NCBI GenBank assembly: GCA_031280915.1
Contig: JAITGC010000038.1
Location: 1 to 44,162 of the forward strand
Origin: Desulfovibrio sp.
GTDB taxonomy: Bacteria > Desulfobacterota > Desulfovibrionia > Desulfovibrionales > Desulfovibrionaceae
Reading direction: 5' to 3'
Length of the DNA: 44,162 bases
Shown: piece by piece, positions 33,157 to 42,672 of the stretch
Numbering within the stretch: the stretch's first letter is position 1
How the letters are laid out: every line of letters starts with the position of its first letter
Program-made: the position numbers and the translations under genes
Notes under the pieces: model-generated
Told to the model about the DNA's origin: nothing
Seen by the model: only the letters and a program-made list of their open reading frames with translations
Database searches by the model: none

Positions 33157-33969
33157 TCAAAAGAAGAAAAACCACTGATCCACCACCGCCACCATGGGCA
33201 TGGCGAAGAGGATGCTGTCCGTTCTGTCCAGCATGCCGCCGTGGCCGGGCAGGATATTTCCGGAATCCTTGACCTTGACGGAACGCTTCAGGGCTGATTC
33301 AAAGAGATCCCCCAACTGGGCGAAGGCATTGAGGGCTATGCCCAGCAGGGCGAAGGAAAACCAGCCGAGTTTGCCCAGGGCGGCCCCATAGACGGAGCAG
33401 AAAATGACGCAGGCCGCGAGACTGCCGATGGCCCCTTCCGAGCTTTTGTGCGGGCTTACGCGCGGCCAGAGCTTGTGCCGCCCCCAGCGCGTGCCCACAA
33501 ACCAGGCGGCGGTGTCTGATACGCCGACGGCGGCCAGCACAAAAATAAGCTTCACGTTGGAAAGATAGGTTGCCGGCAACAGCAGCAGAGGGATATAGGC
33601 AAGCCCCACCAGAAATATGCCGCTGGAGGCGAAGGCGCTGTCCTCTTCCACCACATCCCAGCGGAAGAGAAAACTCATGGAGGCGAGGACAAAACCGGCC
33701 CCCAGACAGACAAGGGCATCCTGCGGGCGGCGGTTCCAGGTCAGCACGATCATGGCGCAGCCCAGGGCAAGGCCGCACAGGCGACTGACCAGGCGCCTCC
33801 CCCGTCCCCAGAAGAGGGAATAAAATTCCCACAGGCAGACGGAGGACACCAGCAACACGGCGAAAAGCAACAGCCAGCCCCTGACGGAGAGGACAAGGCC
33901 GATCACGGCGATCAGCGCGATGCCTGTGATCAGGCGGGGAATTTCCTGAATGCGGACAGCGGAACTCAT
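33157..33969 (-). CDS. cdsA: Phosphatidate cytidylyltransferase
   Basis: A 270-residue polytopic membrane enzyme. The CdsA signature is clear near the C-terminus (LKRSVKVKDSGNILPGHGGM followed by LDRTDSI). It makes CDP-diacylglycerol for all phospholipids. The upstream gene uppS ends 16 bases before it, and dxr starts 12 bases after its stop. The tail WFFFF is unusually aromatic. Confidence 0.93.
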   Translation of the reverse strand: MSSAVRIQEIPRLITGIALIAVIGLVLSVRGWLLLFAVLLVSSVCLWEFYSLFWGRGRRLVSRLCGLALGCAMIVLTWNRRPQDALVCLGAGFVLASMSFLFRWDVVEEDSAFASSGIFLVGLAYIPLLLLPATYLSNVKLIFVLAAVGVSDTAAWFVGTRWGRHKLWPRVSPHKSSEGAIGSLAACVIFCSVYGAALGKLGWFSFALLGIALNAFAQLGDLFESALKRSVKVKDSGNILPGHGGMLDRTDSILFAMPMVAVVDQWFFFF

Positions 33970-33984
33970 ACGCGAATCCTTTGT

Positions 33985-34677
33985 TCAGATTTTTCCAAAG
34001 CGCCGCGAGCGCGCGGCATAGACCTCAAGAGCGGCGCGCAGGTCTTCTTCCCTGAAGTCCGGCCAAAGCACCGGCGTAAAATACAATTCCGCATAGGCGC
34101 ACTGGTAGAGCAAAAAATTGCTCAGACGCTGCTCTCCGCCGGTGCGTATCAAAAAATCAGGATCAGGCTGCCCGGCGGTATACAATCGCTCGGCAAGCCT
34201 TTGCTCCGTCACGTCTTCGGGGCGTGCGCCCTCAAGAATGAAACTTCGCGCCGCGCGGGCAAGCTCCGACCGCGCCCCGTAATTGAGGGCGAGATTGAGC
34301 GTCATATCCCCGCCCCCGGCCGTACGCCTGATCCCGCGCTCAAGGGCCGCGCGCGCGGCAAGGGGCAAAGCCGCCATGTCGCCCAGCACGTTCAGGGCAA
34401 TGCCTTTTTCCTCCATGAGAGGAACTTCCCTGCCCAGAAATTCCCCGAGCAGGCTGAAAAGATGCCGTATTTCCGCCTTGGGGCGGCCCCAATTCTCGCT
34501 GGAAAAGGCATACAGCGTGACATGGCGGATGCCTGTGGCCCGGCATTGGGTCACCACGCGGCGCACAGCCTCGGCCCCGGCTCGGTGCCCCTCCGCGCGC
34601 GGCCTGCCGCGCGCTTCGGCCCAGCGCCCGTTGCCGTCCATAATAAGGGCAATATGGGCCGGCAAAGTATGGTCCAT
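33985..34677 (-). CDS. uppS: Isoprenyl (undecaprenyl) diphosphate synthase
   Basis: A 230-residue cis-prenyltransferase. HIALIMDGNGRWAEARGRPR holds the catalytic Asp and phosphate-binding Arg residues; YAFSSENWGRP and FLIRTGGEQRLSNFLLYQCA complete the family pattern. It builds the C55 carrier lipid for peptidoglycan and surface glycans. The start at 34677 (MDHTLPAH) overlaps the frr stop by one base (TGATG), consistent with coupled translation. The open frame reaching 34713 is not needed. Confidence 0.95.
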   Translation of the reverse strand: MDHTLPAHIALIMDGNGRWAEARGRPRAEGHRAGAEAVRRVVTQCRATGIRHVTLYAFSSENWGRPKAEIRHLFSLLGEFLGREVPLMEEKGIALNVLGDMAALPLAARAALERGIRRTAGGGDMTLNLALNYGARSELARAARSFILEGARPEDVTEQRLAERLYTAGQPDPDFLIRTGGEQRLSNFLLYQCAYAELYFTPVLWPDFREEDLRAALEVYAARSRRFGKI

Positions 34678-35237
34678 CAAATATCCATAATTTCTTTTTC
34701 TTTGGCCACGCACTTTTTGTCCACGTCGGCCACGAATCTGTCCGTGAGCTTCTGTACGTCTTCGGCGCCCTTTTTCAGCTCATCCTCGGTGATCTGTTTG
34801 TCTTTCTCGAATTTTTTCAGATTCTCGTTGGCGTCGCGGCGCACATTGCGCACGGCGATCCTGCTTTCCTCGCTGTATTTGCGGGCCACCTTCACAAGCT
34901 CCTTGCGGCGTTCCTCCGTGAGGGGCGGCATGACAATGCGGACAATCTTGCCGTCATTGACAGGGGTAAGGCCCAGATCGGACTTGAGCAGGGCTTTTTC
35001 CACAGCGGCAAGGCCGCCTTTGTCCCAGGGCTGAATGGTGATGGTGCGGCTGTCCGGCACGGCGATGGAGGCCATCTGCCCTATGGGCGTGGGCGTACCG
35101 TAATAATCGGCCTTGATGTCTTCCACCAGGGCGGTGGAAGCCCGGCCCGTGCGGAGTTTCGAAAAATCGCGCATCAGAACGGCCATGGCTTTTTCCATGC
35201 GCTCCTCGGCATCCAGAAGCGTACTTTCGACATCCAT
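34677..35237 (-). CDS. frr: Ribosome recycling factor
   Basis: A 186-residue protein matching RRF throughout. The N-terminus has [40 protein letters not shown] and [20 protein letters not shown] follow, then the long helical tail. Together with EF-G it splits post-termination ribosomes. It sits between pyrH (57 bases upstream) and uppS (1-base overlap). Confidence 0.97.
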   Translation of the reverse strand: MDVESTLLDAEERMEKAMAVLMRDFSKLRTGRASTALVEDIKADYYGTPTPIGQMASIAVPDSRTITIQPWDKGGLAAVEKALLKSDLGLTPVNDGKIVRIVMPPLTEERRKELVKVARKYSEESRIAVRNVRRDANENLKKFEKDKQITEDELKKGAEDVQKLTDRFVADVDKKCVAKEKEIMDI

Positions 35238-35294
35238 AATGGTCTTCTCGCTTTGGTAAAAACGGTTAACAGCGTCTCCGGTCAGCGGCTCCCA

Positions 35295-36011
35295 TCAATG
35301 GTCGCTGACAATCGTGCCCACCTTTTCGCCCAGAACCACACGGCGGATATCCCCGCCGAACATGCGGCAGACAATGACAGGCACGTTGTTGTCTCTCACG
35401 AGAGCAAAGGCTGTGGAATCCATCACGCCCAGATGACGGGCGAGGGTTTCGTCATAGCTCAGCCGGTCGAATTTGACGGCGTCGGCGTGAAGAGCCGGGT
35501 CTTTGTCGTAAATGCCGTCCACCTTGGTGGCCTTGATGATGGCCGTGCATTTGAGTTCCATGCCGCGCAGCACCGCCGTGGTGTCGGTGGTGAAATAGGG
35601 ATTGCCGGTACCCCCGGCGCAGATCACCACGCGTCCCTTTTCCAGATGGCGGAGGGCGCGACGGCGAACATACGGCTCGCAGACCTCGCGCATGGTAATG
35701 GCCGAAAGCACGCGCGTGGGATAGCCCTGCTTTTCCAGCATGTCCTGCACGGCAAGGGCGTTCAGCACCGTGGCCAGCATGCCCATGTAGTCGGCCGAGG
35801 ATCGCTCCATGCCCTTGGCGGAGGCCGACAGCCCGCGAAAAATATTGCCGCCGCCGATCACAAGGGCCATTTCCGCCCCCATGTCCAGCACGGTTTCGAT
35901 TTCACCGCAAACAGCGGACACCGTCTCCGGATCAATGCCGATCTTCTTGTCTCCGGCCAAAGCCTCGCCGCTCAGTTTGAGCAGCACTCGCCTGTATATG
36001 GGTGTCGGCAT
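35295..36011 (-). CDS. pyrH: Uridylate kinase
   Basis: A 238-residue amino acid kinase fold enzyme. [33 protein letters not shown] and [18 protein letters not shown] are UMP kinase signatures. It phosphorylates UMP to UDP and is usually allosterically controlled by GTP and UTP. GGGAG lies before the ATG at 36011. In most relatives rpsB and tsf precede pyrH; here they are absent and a DUF4911 gene lies 155 bases upstream, so pyrH probably has its own promoter. Confidence 0.95.
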   Translation of the reverse strand: MPTPIYRRVLLKLSGEALAGDKKIGIDPETVSAVCGEIETVLDMGAEMALVIGGGNIFRGLSASAKGMERSSADYMGMLATVLNALAVQDMLEKQGYPTRVLSAITMREVCEPYVRRRALRHLEKGRVVICAGGTGNPYFTTDTTAVLRGMELKCTAIIKATKVDGIYDKDPALHADAVKFDRLSYDETLARHLGVMDSTAFALVRDNNVPVIVCRMFGGDIRRVVLGEKVGTIVSDH

Positions 36012-36037
36012 GTCCGCTCCCGCTGTTTGCTGAATGT

Positions 36038-36057
36038 GCGGCGCGCCAATACGCCGC
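36038..36057 (-). other. Hairpin in the pyrH leader
   Basis: GCGGCG (36038-36043) and CGCCGC (36052-36057) form a 6-bp GC stem about 27 bases before the pyrH start. It could be the terminator of the upstream unit or a leader structure; nothing in the sequence decides between these. Confidence 0.3.
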
Positions 36058-36166
36058 GAAAATGCTCCCGGCCTTTTTCAACGCGCTGTTGTGCGAAACG
36101 CGGCGAGCATAGCAAAAAACCTCCGCGTCTCAAAGAGATTATTTTGGGGATCAAGACTGTCAATTA

Positions 36167-36454
36167 TCAAGAGTTGTTACGGCAAAACGGCCATTCCTGG
36201 ACGTCCAGCGGCACGCTCAGGACGATTTCCTCAAGGGCGCGGAGCACATTGCCGCGCTGATGGGGTGAAAAGACAAGCTTGAGAAGAGCCGTTTTACGTT
36301 CCAACACGGTGAAATAGGCCAGATTTTCGTAAGATTCCAGCAAAAAACGGAAAAGGGCCGTGTGCTCGCGCGCAAGGCGGATGAGCAAAAAATCGCTCTC
36401 TTCCTGCTCCGGCAGAGGCGATGCGGACAAGGCGGCACAAGCGGTCTTCACCAC
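36167..36454 (-). CDS. DUF4911 domain protein
   Basis: A 95-residue protein. The central FRFLLESYENLAYFTVLERK with TALLKLVFSP matches DUF4911, small proteins of sulfate reducers and relatives with no known function. The start is GTG at 36454 (or the next GTG at 36451), overlapping the hemW stop region by 7 bases, so it is probably translated with hemW. Confidence 0.65.
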   Translation of the reverse strand: MVKTACAALSASPLPEQEESDFLLIRLAREHTALFRFLLESYENLAYFTVLERKTALLKLVFSPHQRGNVLRALEEIVLSVPLDVQEWPFCRNNS

Positions 36455-37656
36455 GCGCGGGCGGCCTCCGCGGGCTCCGGCGCGCCCGATTGCAGCATTG
36501 CGTCCGCCCGTTCAAAGAGATTCAAAAGAATGGTGTTGGAAACCAGCATGCCGCCGCGCGTCAGACTCAGGTAGCCGTTGCGTATGCGTATGAGCTTGTT
36601 CTCGTGCATGGCCTGGATGAGCTTTTTATTGCCGGAAAGAAGATCGCGGCCCGTGATGTCCTTCCATGATTTCAGGCGCAGGCCCCGCGCCGTGCGCAGG
36701 CGCAGCATGAGCGTCTCCAGGGCGCGCGCGCCGGGGGTAAGCTTTTCCGCGTTGTCGTCAAGGCGGGCGGCGCTGACCCTGTTCGCCCAGGCCCGCTGAT
36801 CGGAAGGATTTGTCCAGCGCCGCCCGGCAATGGTGGAGGTGGCTGAAGGCCCCATCCCCAGATAGTCCTGCCCTTCCCAGTAGCCGAGATTGTGGCGGCA
36901 CTGAAACCCCATGCGCGCGAAATTGGAAATTTCGTAGTGCAGATACCCGCTGGCCTCCAGAAAAGCCGAACCCTCCATAAACATGATGCTTTGATCGCGC
37001 TCGGGGGGCAGAGCCGCGCGGCCTTCCCCGACGGCCAGTTCCAGCGCCGTTCCCGGCTCAAGAGTCAGGCCGTAAGCGGAAATATGGTCCGGATTCATGC
37101 GGACGACATCCTTGAGGGTTTGCAGCCATTGGCGTATGCCCTGGCCGGGCAGACCCCACATCATGTCCAGGTTGATATTGGCAAAGCCGGCTTCGCGCGC
37201 GACAAAGGCCGCGTGCAGGCTGTCCTTGCCCTTGTGCGCCCGCCCTATGGCCCTCAGCATGTTTTCATTCAGCGTCTGGATGCCGATTGACAAACGATTG
37301 ACGCCGGCCGCCCGGAATTCAGCCGCCCGCGTTGCCGAACGCAGGGATTCCGGATTCGCCTCCAGGGTTATTTCCGCCCTGGCGCCGAGGTTGAAACGGC
37401 TGGCCAACCGATCCAGCACAATGCCCACGATGCGCGGCGGCAAAAGGCTCGGCGTGCCGCCGCCCCAGAAAACCGTCTGAATTTCCGCGCCGCCGAAGCG
37501 ATCGGCCCAGTGGGCAAGCTCCAGCAGAAGCGTATCCACATAATCACGCACCAGCGGCGAACCGGCCGCTTCAACTCCCCGCCCCAGCGCGGTGGACTGA
37601 AAGGCGCAGTAACTGCAGCGTGTGCGACAGAAAGGAACATGGATATAGACAATCAT
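36448..37656 (-). CDS. hemW: HemW-like radical SAM heme chaperone
   Basis: A 402-residue radical SAM protein. The cluster motif CRTRCSYC appears just after the N-terminus MIVYIHVPF. VFWGGGTPSLL, EANPESL, RLSIGIQTLNENMLRAIGRAH and NINLDMMWGLPGQ follow the HemW/HemN pattern, with a HemN C-terminal domain. HemW delivers heme to respiratory enzymes and is not an oxygen-independent coproporphyrinogen oxidase, which has a different Cys motif. The ATG at 37656 is chosen over a TTG at 37668. The gene follows the surface-carbohydrate gene by 19 bases. Confidence 0.85.
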   Translation of the reverse strand: MIVYIHVPFCRTRCSYCAFQSTALGRGVEAAGSPLVRDYVDTLLLELAHWADRFGGAEIQTVFWGGGTPSLLPPRIVGIVLDRLASRFNLGARAEITLEANPESLRSATRAAEFRAAGVNRLSIGIQTLNENMLRAIGRAHKGKDSLHAAFVAREAGFANINLDMMWGLPGQGIRQWLQTLKDVVRMNPDHISAYGLTLEPGTALELAVGEGRAALPPERDQSIMFMEGSAFLEASGYLHYEISNFARMGFQCRHNLGYWEGQDYLGMGPSATSTIAGRRWTNPSDQRAWANRVSAARLDDNAEKLTPGARALETLMLRLRTARGLRLKSWKDITGRDLLSGNKKLIQAMHENKLIRIRNGYLSLTRGGMLVSNTILLNLFERADAMLQSGAPEPAEAARAW

Positions 37657-37675
37657 GAAAACGTCCAAGCAAAAA

Positions 37676-39589
37676 TTATGCCATATGCCTGTTTTCTTCG
37701 AACAACAGTTCCCGCCACAGGGGCAAGGCCGGATTCAGTTCCAGATAATCCGGCGGCGGGTTGAGCGGCTCGGCCTCATCCAGGGCGCGACGCACGTCTT
37801 CGAGGCTTTTCGTGCGCCGCAGACCCGGCATATCCCGCAGGGGGCAGAGGTCAAAATCCCCTTCCGGAGGCATGACCATAACGGGCAGCCCCATGATGGC
37901 CGCGTCGAGGGCGGCTGTGGTGGAGTTTGAAGCCCACACGAGTACTCCGGGCCGCAGATGCTCGGCCAAAGCCCCCTGGGCCTCCGCGATTTCCTCCGCT
38001 TGTCCGCCCAGCATCTCCCGCAGGCATGCCCGCACGGGCAAATAGGGATGCGGCTTTACCGCGACCCGGCATTGCCCGAACAGCCCGGCCTTGACCGCCT
38101 CGGCAAGCAGAGCCAGATGAAGGCGGGTTTCGTCCTCGAAAAACCCCGTGACCACAAGCACCTTGCGAGGCCGCCCCGGAGAGGCGATTTTTTTCTCTCC
38201 GGCCAGATAGAGATAGCGCAGGGCTTCAACCTTTCCCAGGCGCTCGGGCGGCAGGCCGGCCTCCCGCCATTGGGAGCAGGCGCTTTGCCCGTTGCCGCGC
38301 ACGGCGTCCGGCTGGAAAGCCGCGCAATCCGGCGCGCTGAAGGTGCGCGGATCGTCAAAATAACGAAAATCCGCCGGGCGTATGACGGAATGCTGGGCCC
38401 CGAAAACAGGCCCGGCCTTGGCCGCGTGAACGGCCTGGGTGAGCATGCGCTCCCAGGGGCAGTTCTCCAAGGGAAAAAGCGTCCAGCGCAAAGGGCCGGT
38501 CAGGCGCGCCCAACGCTGAAAGGCCCGCTGTTGCAGGCAGCGCTCCAGGCAGCGCCAGCCGCGGAAGGATTCCGCCCAGTGGGGGGCAAGCCTGTCCCAG
38601 AAATTAAAACGGGAGCCGGCGAAACAAAAGGCCGGGCGCAAAGGCCGCTCCAGGCGAAAGGAGACGGCGGCAAGGCGCACGAAGCGCCATAAGGCCGCCG
38701 CCACATCCCGGAAGGAGAGAAATTCCTCCAGGTAATGGAATGACGCGCCGTCCTGGCCTTCCCGGCGGAAGCGGTCCCGCAGGGCGATGCATTGCTCCAG
38801 GCTGAGATCGGGCGAGGGAAAACGAATAAAAAGCCAGTGCAGGTTTTCGGCCGCCCTGCCGTCCGGCCCGGCCAGCAGATCGTGCAGGCTCTCAAAATAA
38901 CGGGAGCGAAAACGCCCCTTTTCCGCCGCCCGCAGGTCAATATTGGGATAATAGGTCGCAATGGCCCGCCCCTGGCCCCGCGTGGGCGGCAGGGAAGCGA
39001 AAAAGGGCAGCTTGCGCTTCACCCGCCACAGCCAGTGGGCGAAACGCGCTACGGCCCGCAGGGGCGCCGGGCAGGCGCGGTACAGACGCGCCAGGGTTCC
39101 CCCGCCGCCAATTTTGCCTCCGGAGAGGCCTTTCTGCCGGAAAACACGCCCGGAAGCGGCGCACAGGGCGGCCAGGCTCCGGACGAGGGCGCCATCCCCG
39201 CCGCAAAGACACAGCCGGGCCACGCCCTGTTCGTCCATAAGGCGTTCCAGAACGCGCAAACGGTATATGTCGTACAGGCCCGGCGTCATCTTTGGGTGGC
39301 GCTCATACAGGGGAGAGCACCACCACAGCGAAAGCTCCTCTCCGCAACGCAGCCAGTCCTGCGTCTCGCGCCCGGCCACGGGCCGGCGCGCGAAATCATA
39401 GGCCCAGGCCGCGTGCTCGGCGCGCACGGTCACAAGTTCGTCATGAAGGCGGGCGGGCAGGGAAATATGCCCCCGGGGCGCATCCCAGGCGTCAAAATAC
39501 ACCATCAGGCCGGCGGCGGCTCCTTGCGGCGGGCGCGCACGGCCGGCCAGCAGAAACAATTCTTTCGCGTCTTCCATGGACGCGAGCAT
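37676..39589 (-). CDS. Surface carbohydrate biosynthesis protein (TIGR04326-like)
   Basis: A 637-residue cytoplasmic-looking protein. [20 protein letters not shown] followed by [20 protein letters not shown] resembles the conserved core of TIGR04326 surface carbohydrate proteins. A second block, [20 protein letters not shown] with [12 protein letters not shown] and [20 protein letters not shown], is a GT-B-like nucleotide-sugar domain seen also in capsule and LPS transferases. The start is uncertain. ATG at 39589 has AGG close by and ATG at 39577 ([10 protein letters not shown]) is possible; the open frame to 39757 shows no family features. Exact substrate unknown. It stands alone among housekeeping genes, without other glycan genes in view. 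Confidence 0.65.
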   Translation of the reverse strand: MLASMEDAKELFLLAGRARPPQGAAAGLMVYFDAWDAPRGHISLPARLHDELVTVRAEHAAWAYDFARRPVAGRETQDWLRCGEELSLWWCSPLYERHPKMTPGLYDIYRLRVLERLMDEQGVARLCLCGGDGALVRSLAALCAASGRVFRQKGLSGGKIGGGGTLARLYRACPAPLRAVARFAHWLWRVKRKLPFFASLPPTRGQGRAIATYYPNIDLRAAEKGRFRSRYFESLHDLLAGPDGRAAENLHWLFIRFPSPDLSLEQCIALRDRFRREGQDGASFHYLEEFLSFRDVAAALWRFVRLAAVSFRLERPLRPAFCFAGSRFNFWDRLAPHWAESFRGWRCLERCLQQRAFQRWARLTGPLRWTLFPLENCPWERMLTQAVHAAKAGPVFGAQHSVIRPADFRYFDDPRTFSAPDCAAFQPDAVRGNGQSACSQWREAGLPPERLGKVEALRYLYLAGEKKIASPGRPRKVLVVTGFFEDETRLHLALLAEAVKAGLFGQCRVAVKPHPYLPVRACLREMLGGQAEEIAEAQGALAEHLRPGVLVWASNSTTAALDAAIMGLPVMVMPPEGDFDLCPLRDMPGLRRTKSLEDVRRALDEAEPLNPPPDYLELNPALPLWRELLFEENRHMA

Positions 39590-39914
39590 ACCTGAAAAGG
39601 CGGCCCCTGTCCAAACGAAGGTCAGGGGCGGCCAGACGGCCAGGCTGGCTGGCCTGTCACGGCGATACGGGAAGACATATGCGCGCCAGGGGCATTTTGA
39701 CGGCTCACGCCACAAAAACGTCCAAAGAGGAAAGATGTTTGCCGGGGAATGTAACACGAATAAAAAAAAAATAGTAAAAAATGCTTGCGCGGCATTCCGC
39801 TCTCGGATAGCATCCCGACATGCGATGATGGCGCCATACGCAAATGTGAACGTTCACGCTTGCCGTTGGACACACCCTGTCCAAAGACGCCACAACAAGC
39901 AAGGAGACTGCATT
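39590..39914. promoter_or_regulatory. Divergent leader of the nickel operon with operator-like palindromes
   Basis: No gene is visible. Two inverted repeats lie close to the nikK start: GTGAACGTTCAC (39846-39857, a perfect 12-bp palindrome) and TTGGACA-CACCC-TGTCCAA (39866-39884). Either could be a repressor site for metal control. The classic NikR operator GTATGA-N16-TCATAC is not seen. An A-rich run lies at 39761-39780. The ribosome site AAGGAG precedes nikK. Confidence 0.45.
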
Positions 39915-40700
39915 ATGTGGAAAATACTCTGCGCCGCCACGGCGCTTGTCGCCCTCTGCGCCGGACAGGCCGGAGCGCATTTCGGCATGGTCATTCCCTC
40001 ATCTTCTACCGTGACGCAAAAAAAAGAAGCCGTGCTCACCCTTGACATAGCCTTTGCCCATCCCATGGAGCACGAGGGTATGGACATGGCCAGGCCCAAA
40101 GCCTTGACCGTGACGCGCAATGGCCAGAAAGAGGATATCGCGGCGCGACTCGCCCCGGCCACCCTGATGAAGCACAAGGCCTGGAGGGCGGGTTATACCC
40201 TGGACAAGCCCGGCGTGTACCAGTTCGCCATGACGCCCGAGGCGTATTTTGAACCGGCGGAGGACAAATATATCGTGCACTATACCAAGGCCGTTGTGGC
40301 CGCCTTTGGAGATGAGGACGGCTGGAGCGAACCGGTGGGTTTGCCGGCGGAAATCGTGCCCCTGACGCGCCCCTTCGGCAATTACGCGGGCAACGTGTTC
40401 CGCGGGATTGTGCTTGTCAACGGCAAGCCTGCATCCGATGTGGATGTGGAAGTGGAATACTACAATGCCCACGGCCGCCGCGCGGCCCCCAATCCGTATC
40501 TTGTAACCCAGGTCGTCAAAACCGACGCCAACGGCATCTTCGTCTTCGGTATTCCCTGGGCCGGATGGTGGGGCTTTGCGGCCCTGAGTGAAAGCGGGGC
40601 AAAGCAGGACTACAAGGGTGTGCCCAAGCCCGTGGAAATAGGCGCTGTTCTGTGGACGGAATTCGCCGATCCCGGCTCAAAAAACCCACGCGGCAAATAA
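39915..40700 (+). CDS. nikK: NikK-type DUF4198 periplasmic component of nickel ECF transporter
   Basis: A 261-residue exported protein with a signal peptide ending AGQAGAHFG, so mature residues begin with or near a His, as expected for a metal-handling protein. The DUF4198 fold is supported by [36 protein letters not shown] and the C-terminal [19 protein letters not shown]. In NikKMLQO systems this component is thought to capture nickel outside the membrane. AAGGAG lies 8 bases before the ATG. The next gene starts 3 bases after its stop. Confidence 0.82.
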   Translation: MWKILCAATALVALCAGQAGAHFGMVIPSSSTVTQKKEAVLTLDIAFAHPMEHEGMDMARPKALTVTRNGQKEDIAARLAPATLMKHKAWRAGYTLDKPGVYQFAMTPEAYFEPAEDKYIVHYTKAVVAAFGDEDGWSEPVGLPAEIVPLTRPFGNYAGNVFRGIVLVNGKPASDVDVEVEYYNAHGRRAAPNPYLVTQVVKTDANGIFVFGIPWAGWWGFAALSESGAKQDYKGVPKPVEIGAVLWTEFADPGSKNPRGK

Positions 40701-40703
40701 TCC

Positions 40704-41306
40704 ATGCACATCTCCGAGGGCGTTCTTTCTCCGGCCGTTCTGGGTTCCGGGGCCGCTTTGGCGGCCCTGGGCACGGCCATCGGCCTGCGCCGCCTGGACT
40801 ATGACAGACTCATGACGGTGGCCCTGCTCTCGGCGGCCTTTTTTGTGGGTTCCCTTGTCCATATCCCTGTGGGGCTGGGGAGTGTGCATCTTGTCCTCAA
40901 CGGGCTTCTCGGCGTACTGCTGGGCTGGGCCGCATTCCCCGCGATTCTCGCGGCTCTGGCCTTGCAAGGCCTTCTCTTTCAGTACGGCGGACTGACGGTG
41001 CTCGGCGTAAATACGTTCAACATGGCCTTTGCCGGCGTACTGGCCGCCCATGCCCGCAAAGGAATCGCCCGCCTGCTGCCCGGCCCCGGCGGACAGCGGA
41101 CGGCGGACTTCTGCGGCGGCGCTCTGGGCGTGGCCCTGGCCGGATTTTTCACGGCGGCGGCCCTGGCCTTCAGCGACGAAGGCTTTCTCACGGCAGCCAA
41201 ACTGCTCTTTCTGGCGCATTTGCCCGTTATGGCCGTGGAGGGCGTCATCACCCTGTTCACTGTATCCTTTATCGCGCGTGTGCGTCCGGAGATGCTGAAT
41301 CTGTGA
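40704..41306 (+). CDS. nikM: Nickel ECF transporter substrate-binding membrane protein NikM
   Basis: A 200-residue CbiM/NikM family protein. The N-terminus MHISEGVLSP supplies the conserved Met1-His2 metal site. VGLGSVHLVLNGLLGVLLGW and FQYGGLTVLGVNTFNMAFAG are family boxes containing the other His ligand. About six to seven membrane segments are evident. It lacks the fused NikN domain, and the accessory roles are served by NikK and NikL encoded on either side, which points to nickel rather than cobalt (inference). Confidence 0.88.
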   Translation: MHISEGVLSPAVLGSGAALAALGTAIGLRRLDYDRLMTVALLSAAFFVGSLVHIPVGLGSVHLVLNGLLGVLLGWAAFPAILAALALQGLLFQYGGLTVLGVNTFNMAFAGVLAAHARKGIARLLPGPGGQRTADFCGGALGVALAGFFTAAALAFSDEGFLTAAKLLFLAHLPVMAVEGVITLFTVSFIARVRPEMLNL

Positions 41307-41917
41307 AAATCCTCCCCGCCTTTGTGACGGCCCTGCTTTTGCTGAGCGCCGCCCCGCTCCTTGCCCACCGCGTGAACATCCACGCCTGGGTTGAGGGCCG
41401 TGACGTACAGGTACGTTGCGCCTTCAGCCGCGCCTCGCCGGCCAAAAACGGCCGCGTCACGGTATATGACGCCTCCAACGGGCAGGAATTGCTCAACGGC
41501 CTCACCGACGGCGAGGGGGCTTTTCGTTTTCCCGTGCCCGACGAAGCGCTGAAAAACGGTCTGCGCATCCGGATAAACGCCGGCGAGGGCCATGAAAACC
41601 AATGGCTTATGGAAGCCGGTGAATTTGCCGCGGCCGTCGGCGCCCCGGATTCGTCGCCCGGAATGCCCGGCGAAATGCCCGGCCAGGAACAAAAGGCGCA
41701 GGACGCGGATACCGCCGAAATGAACGCAAGGCCGTATAATGAAGATCTCCGGCGCATCGTCTCGGAAACGCTGGACGCCGGACTCGCCCCCCTGCGGCGC
41801 GATCTGGCCGCCCTGACCAATCCCGAACCCGGCCCCAGGGAGATTGTGGGCGGACTGGGCTGGCTTGTCGGCCTGGCCGGCATCATTCTTTATTTCAGGG
41901 GCGGACGCCGGCCGTGA
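41303..41917 (+). CDS. nikL: Nickel ECF transporter accessory protein NikL
   Basis: A 204-residue protein with a signal peptide (MKILPAFVTALLLLSAAPLL) cleaved before AHRVNIHAWVEG, leaving His near the mature N-terminus. A beta-sandwich domain (VTVYDASNGQELLNGLTDGE) follows, then a Met/Pro/Gln-rich linker (PGMPGEMPGQEQ) and a C-terminal membrane helix (GGLGWLVGLAGIILYF). This is the layout of NikL. It starts with GTG in a GTGA overlap with the nikM stop. Confidence 0.82.
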   Translation: MKILPAFVTALLLLSAAPLLAHRVNIHAWVEGRDVQVRCAFSRASPAKNGRVTVYDASNGQELLNGLTDGEGAFRFPVPDEALKNGLRIRINAGEGHENQWLMEAGEFAAAVGAPDSSPGMPGEMPGQEQKAQDADTAEMNARPYNEDLRRIVSETLDAGLAPLRRDLAALTNPEPGPREIVGGLGWLVGLAGIILYFRGGRRP

Positions 41918-42672
41918 ACACCGCCGTCCGCAAGCCGCGCGGTCTTGACTTGCGCGATTTTGACCCGCGCGTCCGGCTTGCCCTGGCCGCTCTGGCCGCC
42001 CTCTGCCTGGCCCTTGTGCGGCAAATTCCCTCAAGCCTGCTCGGCCTTGCCCTCGGCCTCGCCCTGCTCGGCCTTGCGCGCCCGCCCCTGGCCGCTCTGC
42101 TGCGACGCCTGGCGGCGATAAATGTTTTTGTGCTTTTTCTCTGGTGCGTGTTGCCCTTTACCGCGCCCGGCGAACAAATCCCCCTGGGGCCATTGGATGT
42201 CAGTTCCGACGGCGCACGGCTGGCCCTGCTCATCAGCTTCAAGGCCAATGCCGTTTTCTGCGTCTTTCAGGCCCTGGCCAACGACATCTCCCCCGCAGAG
42301 GCAGGCTGCGCCCTGAAACGCCTCGGCTGCCCCGCCAAACTGATCTTTGTTTTTCTGCTCACAGGCCGTTATGTCCATCTGCTGACGGAAGAATGGCGAA
42401 ATCTCATGGCAGCGGCCAAATTGCGCGCTTTCGAACCGCGCGCCGGGCTGCGCGCCTGGCGCGTCATGGCCTGTCTGCTGGGGCTGCTGCTGGTGCGCTG
42501 TTACGACCGCTCCCGCCGCGTCAACGAGGCCATGCGCCTCAGGGCCTTTACGGGCAATTTCAGAACAGTGACCGAATTCCGGGCGCGCGGGGCGGACGCC
42601 GCGCTGGCGGCGGCGGTTTTCCTGTACCTCGCGGGCATCGGCCTGACTGAAGCGGGGTTCCTCCATGCCTGA
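41914..42672 (+). CDS. nikQ: Energy-coupling factor transmembrane protein NikQ/CbiQ
   Basis: A 252-residue polytopic protein. DFDPRVRLALAALAALCLAL at the N-terminus and the coupling helices near GRYVHLLTEEWRNLMAAAKL and RSRRVNEAMRLRAFTG, with the Ala-Arg-rich motifs that contact the ATPase, fit CbiQ/EcfT. It transmits ATP-driven movement to NikM. It starts with GTG in a GTGA overlap with nikL and overlaps nikO by 8 bases, so the five genes are tightly coupled. Confidence 0.87.
   Translation: MNTAVRKPRGLDLRDFDPRVRLALAALAALCLALVRQIPSSLLGLALGLALLGLARPPLAALLRRLAAINVFVLFLWCVLPFTAPGEQIPLGPLDVSSDGARLALLISFKANAVFCVFQALANDISPAEAGCALKRLGCPAKLIFVFLLTGRYVHLLTEEWRNLMAAAKLRAFEPRAGLRAWRVMACLLGLLLVRCYDRSRRVNEAMRLRAFTGNFRTVTEFRARGADAALAAAVFLYLAGIGLTEAGFLHA

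Noticed and set aside
39600-39914. Nickel/cobalt riboswitch in the nik leader
   Set aside because: I could not find the conserved core segments of the NiCo aptamer; only simple palindromes are visible.
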